Below are positions 6,487 to 8,596 of a stretch of DNA of 8,596 nt, in pieces. Below the pieces are notes generated by a model, which was not told where the DNA came from, made no database searches, and saw only the letters and a program-made list of their open reading frames with translations. A program made the position numbers and the translations under genes. Position 1 is the stretch's first letter. Each line of letters opens with the position of its first letter. Source of the stretch: Gammaproteobacteria bacterium (GTDB lineage Bacteria > Pseudomonadota > Gammaproteobacteria > UBA11654); NCBI GenBank assembly GCA_002718375.1, contig PBEI01000012.1:30343-38938 (forward strand), read 5' to 3'.

Positions 6487-8522
6487 TATCTAATAGTTAT
6501 TTGAAAAATTGTTTCAAGCATTTTGATGACTTTTGACATAAAGCCGTCAATTTCAGTATCCTTAAGGGTGCGTGATTTTGCTTGAAAAATCAACCCTATA
6601 GAGATACTTTTTTGAGTGTTCTCACCATTCCCTTTATCAAAGAGATCGAACACAACGATGTCTTTAAGTTCTTTGATATCTAGACCTTGTATCTCTTCAA
6701 TCACATTGCTTATTCTGTCCTTATTAGGAAGAACAAAAGATAGGTCTCTTCTTGATGAGGGGTAGTATTCAGAACTAGTAAAACTAGTTAAAGCTGGTAA
6801 TTCTAGACAGTCATAATCAAGTTCAAAAAGAAAAGGATCTTGTTCAATCTTCATATCACTTGATAGCTCTGGATTAAGCATGCCGATTATTCCAATTTTT
6901 TTATTCTTTAACTTTATTTCAGCAGCAACACCAGGGCAAAGCATTGGGTGTGAGACAGGTTCAAATTTAACGTTTTCTAGGTTGAATACTGAGAAGAGAT
7001 CTTCTAAGTGACCCTTTAGATCATAGAAGTCAACAGTAACCTTAGAGTATGCCCATCTTTCCAATCGTCGATTTCCATATATAAGTCCAGCGATTACGTT
7101 TGTTTCTATTGGACGTCTTTTCTTACTCGAAAAATGCTTTCCGACTTCAAATATTTTAATGTCTTTGTGTTGCCGTTTGATGTTATGAGATAGATTATTT
7201 AGCAACCCAGGCCAAAGCGAATTTCTCATGACAGACATTTCGATTGAGATCGGATTTTGCAAGTCAATCATGTCTGCTTTAGAGTCGGATAATGAATTCA
7301 TTGAGGGGCTAACAAAGCTATAGTTAACAACCTCGTTGTATCCCAACTGGTGAAAAATAGAATCTATTCTTTCACGCTTTAATTGGCGAGATGATTTATT
7401 CATTAGCATCATGTTTTGTTGCTCGACATTTTCTGGAATCTGATCAAATCCATAAACCCTTGAGATTTCTTCAATCAAATCACACTCTTCGTTGATATCG
7501 AATCGATAACTTGGTGCTTTTACACTCCAGCCAATATAACCAAAATCCTTCTCTTTAATCTCCATATCAAGCCTATTAAGTATGCTCTTAATAGTTTGAT
7601 TAGGGATTGTTATGCCTAATATTTGCTTGATCTTATCTTTTCTAAGAGTAATGAATTTATTTTTAGGCAGTGCTTTTTTACTGATTGATGAATGAATGGG
7701 GCCATTCGATCCTCCAGCAATTTCATTGATTAGGCTTGTAAATCTCTGTATCGTATACTCCTGTATCATTGGATCAACTCCCCTTTCAAACCTCATGCTT
7801 GCTTCACTGTGCAAGCTAAGCGACCTCGCTCTTCCCATGATTGTTTCATAATTAAAATAGGCTGACTCTAATACAATATTTTCTGTGTCATCAGATATTC
7901 CTGAGTCAAGGCTTCCCATGATACCTGCAATACCTAATGCCTTTTTTGAGTCAGCAATGACAAGAAAATCTGAATCTAGAAGTTTTCTACTGCCATCGAG
8001 GATATCTATGGCCTCTTTGTCATTTGCTCTTCTTACAATAATTTTTTCATTAATCTTCTTTAAGTCATAAGTATGTAAAGGTTGTCCAGTTTCTAGCATC
8101 ACAAAATTAGCAATATCAACAATTGCATTGATCGATTTATAACCAGATTGCTCAAGTCTTTTTTTGAGCCATTTTGGTGTATTTGCATCTTTATTTATTG
8201 ACTTGATCACTCTAGTCATAAAAACAGGACAATCTTCCTTGGATTGAACCTCAACTTTCATGCGTTCCTTGTGATGTATTTCAGGATTAAGAAGATCTTC
8301 ATATTTAATTTTCGTATTGTCCAAAGCACTGATTTCTTGGATGATCCCCTTATAACTGAAGCAATCAGCCCGATTGGGGGTCAATGAGATGTCTAGAATT
8401 TCTTCTCCTTTATCCTTTTCTATCTCTGACTCAATTCCAGACAGTGTTAAGAGATCAGATAGATCATCTGCACTATAGTCTTTTTTGAATGACTCATTAA
8501 TCCATGTAACAGGTAACTTCAT
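6486..8522 (-). CDS. pheT: Phenylalanyl-tRNA synthetase beta subunit, lacking the OB-fold tRNA-binding (B2) domain
   Basis: PheT with PheS forms the (alpha-beta)2 enzyme that charges tRNA-Phe and edits Tyr-tRNA-Phe. The protein has 678 residues where typical bacterial PheT has about 790-800. The first about 38 residues ([10 protein letters not shown] onward, B1) run straight into [13 protein letters not shown] (42-54), which normally follows the EMAP-II-like OB domain after some 110 more residues. The rest is complete: editing domain B3/B4 (about 95-275) with His150 in QPLHTYD, Gly203 and Glu219 in VLESAYF; RGVDP at 247-251; B5 (about 285-360); catalytic-like core B6/B7 (about 365-575); and the FDX-ACB anticodon-binding domain B8 (585-678). 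The reading frame is open and clean, so this is domain loss rather than a frameshift. The start follows the pheS stop by 2 bases, without a Shine-Dalgarno. Confidence 0.96.
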   Translation of the reverse strand: MKLPVTWINESFKKDYSADDLSDLLTLSGIESEIEKDKGEEILDISLTPNRADCFSYKGIIQEISALDNTKIKYEDLLNPEIHHKERMKVEVQSKEDCPVFMTRVIKSINKDANTPKWLKKRLEQSGYKSINAIVDIANFVMLETGQPLHTYDLKKINEKIIVRRANDKEAIDILDGSRKLLDSDFLVIADSKKALGIAGIMGSLDSGISDDTENIVLESAYFNYETIMGRARSLSLHSEASMRFERGVDPMIQEYTIQRFTSLINEIAGGSNGPIHSSISKKALPKNKFITLRKDKIKQILGITIPNQTIKSILNRLDMEIKEKDFGYIGWSVKAPSYRFDINEECDLIEEISRVYGFDQIPENVEQQNMMLMNKSSRQLKRERIDSIFHQLGYNEVVNYSFVSPSMNSLSDSKADMIDLQNPISIEMSVMRNSLWPGLLNNLSHNIKRQHKDIKIFEVGKHFSSKKRRPIETNVIAGLIYGNRRLERWAYSKVTVDFYDLKGHLEDLFSVFNLENVKFEPVSHPMLCPGVAAEIKLKNKKIGIIGMLNPELSSDMKIEQDPFLFELDYDCLELPALTSFTSSEYYPSSRRDLSFVLPNKDRISNVIEEIQGLDIKELKDIVVFDLFDKGNGENTQKSISIGLIFQAKSRTLKDTEIDGFMSKVIKMLETIFQITIR

Positions 8523-8524
8523 AA

Positions 8525-8596
8525 CTAGAATTGATTTAAGAAATTAAGATCATTTTCATAAAAAGATCGTATGTCTTTGATGCCATATTTGAGCAT
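8525..8596 (-). CDS. pheS: Phenylalanyl-tRNA synthetase alpha subunit (C-terminal end only)
   Basis: Only the last 23 codons and the stop are present; the gene continues beyond the right edge. The residues MLKYGIKDIRSFYENDLNF and a final LNQF match the highly conserved PheS C terminus, where LKYGI(N/K)D(I/L)R sits in the class II motif 3 region and the protein ends in a short helix with a terminal Phe. The TAG stop (8527-8525) is followed after TT by the pheT ATG, the usual tight pheS-pheT junction. PheS carries the aminoacylation active site, so an intact upstream portion is expected although it is not seen here. Confidence 0.95.
   Translation of the reverse strand: MLKYGIKDIRSFYENDLNFLNQF

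Noticed and set aside
7885..8070. Short + strand reading frame opposite pheT
   Set aside because: It lies wholly inside conserved pheT sequence, has no recognisable features and is a shadow of the AT-rich reverse strand.

Overview
The window is a compact, AT-rich (roughly one-third G+C by eye) stretch of a gammaproteobacterial chromosome. The order pheS-pheT-ihfA-merR-tRNA-Pro matches the arrangement in Pseudomonas and its relatives, and IHF-alpha is a proteobacterial protein. The low G+C, near-zero gaps, shortened PheT and 2-oxoglutarate dioxygenase would suit a streamlined, possibly marine lineage such as SAR86. That placement is inference only.

Left block, + strand (1-2805): the end of a histidine operon. 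In order it holds the 3' end of hisH, then hisA, hisF, a stand-alone hisE, and a phytanoyl-CoA dioxygenase-family gene 3 bases after hisE. HisH and HisF form imidazole glycerol phosphate synthase, HisA isomerises ProFAR, and HisE hydrolyses phosphoribosyl-ATP. Two points stand out. hisF has no ATG, GTG or TTG that gives a complete protein, and most plausibly starts at an ATT codon behind a strong Shine-Dalgarno. No hisI (phosphoribosyl-AMP cyclohydrolase) lies in its usual place.

Middle block, - strand (2802-5232): an AI-2E family membrane protein, followed 7 bases later by an FAD-linked oxidase most like D-2-hydroxyglutarate dehydrogenase. The oxidase converges on the dioxygenase gene, and their stop codons overlap by 4 bases. 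A 64-base gap at 5233-5296 separates the AI-2E gene from a divergent + strand gene for an unrecognised 152-residue protein with a C-terminal helix-turn-helix.

Right block, - strand (8596-5767): the end of pheS, pheT, ihfA, a small MerR-family gene and tRNA-Pro(GGG), joined by junctions of -1, 0, 2 and 13 bases, so probably one transcript. PheT is only 678 residues because the OB-fold tRNA-binding domain (B2) near the N terminus is cleanly missing. The editing, core and anticodon-binding domains remain.

No mobile element, CRISPR array, phage remnant or defence system is visible, and no gene-free stretch exceeds about 65 bases. The unusual content lies in gene-level departures from the norm: the hisF start, the missing hisI, the shortened PheT, and a dioxygenase in the his operon.
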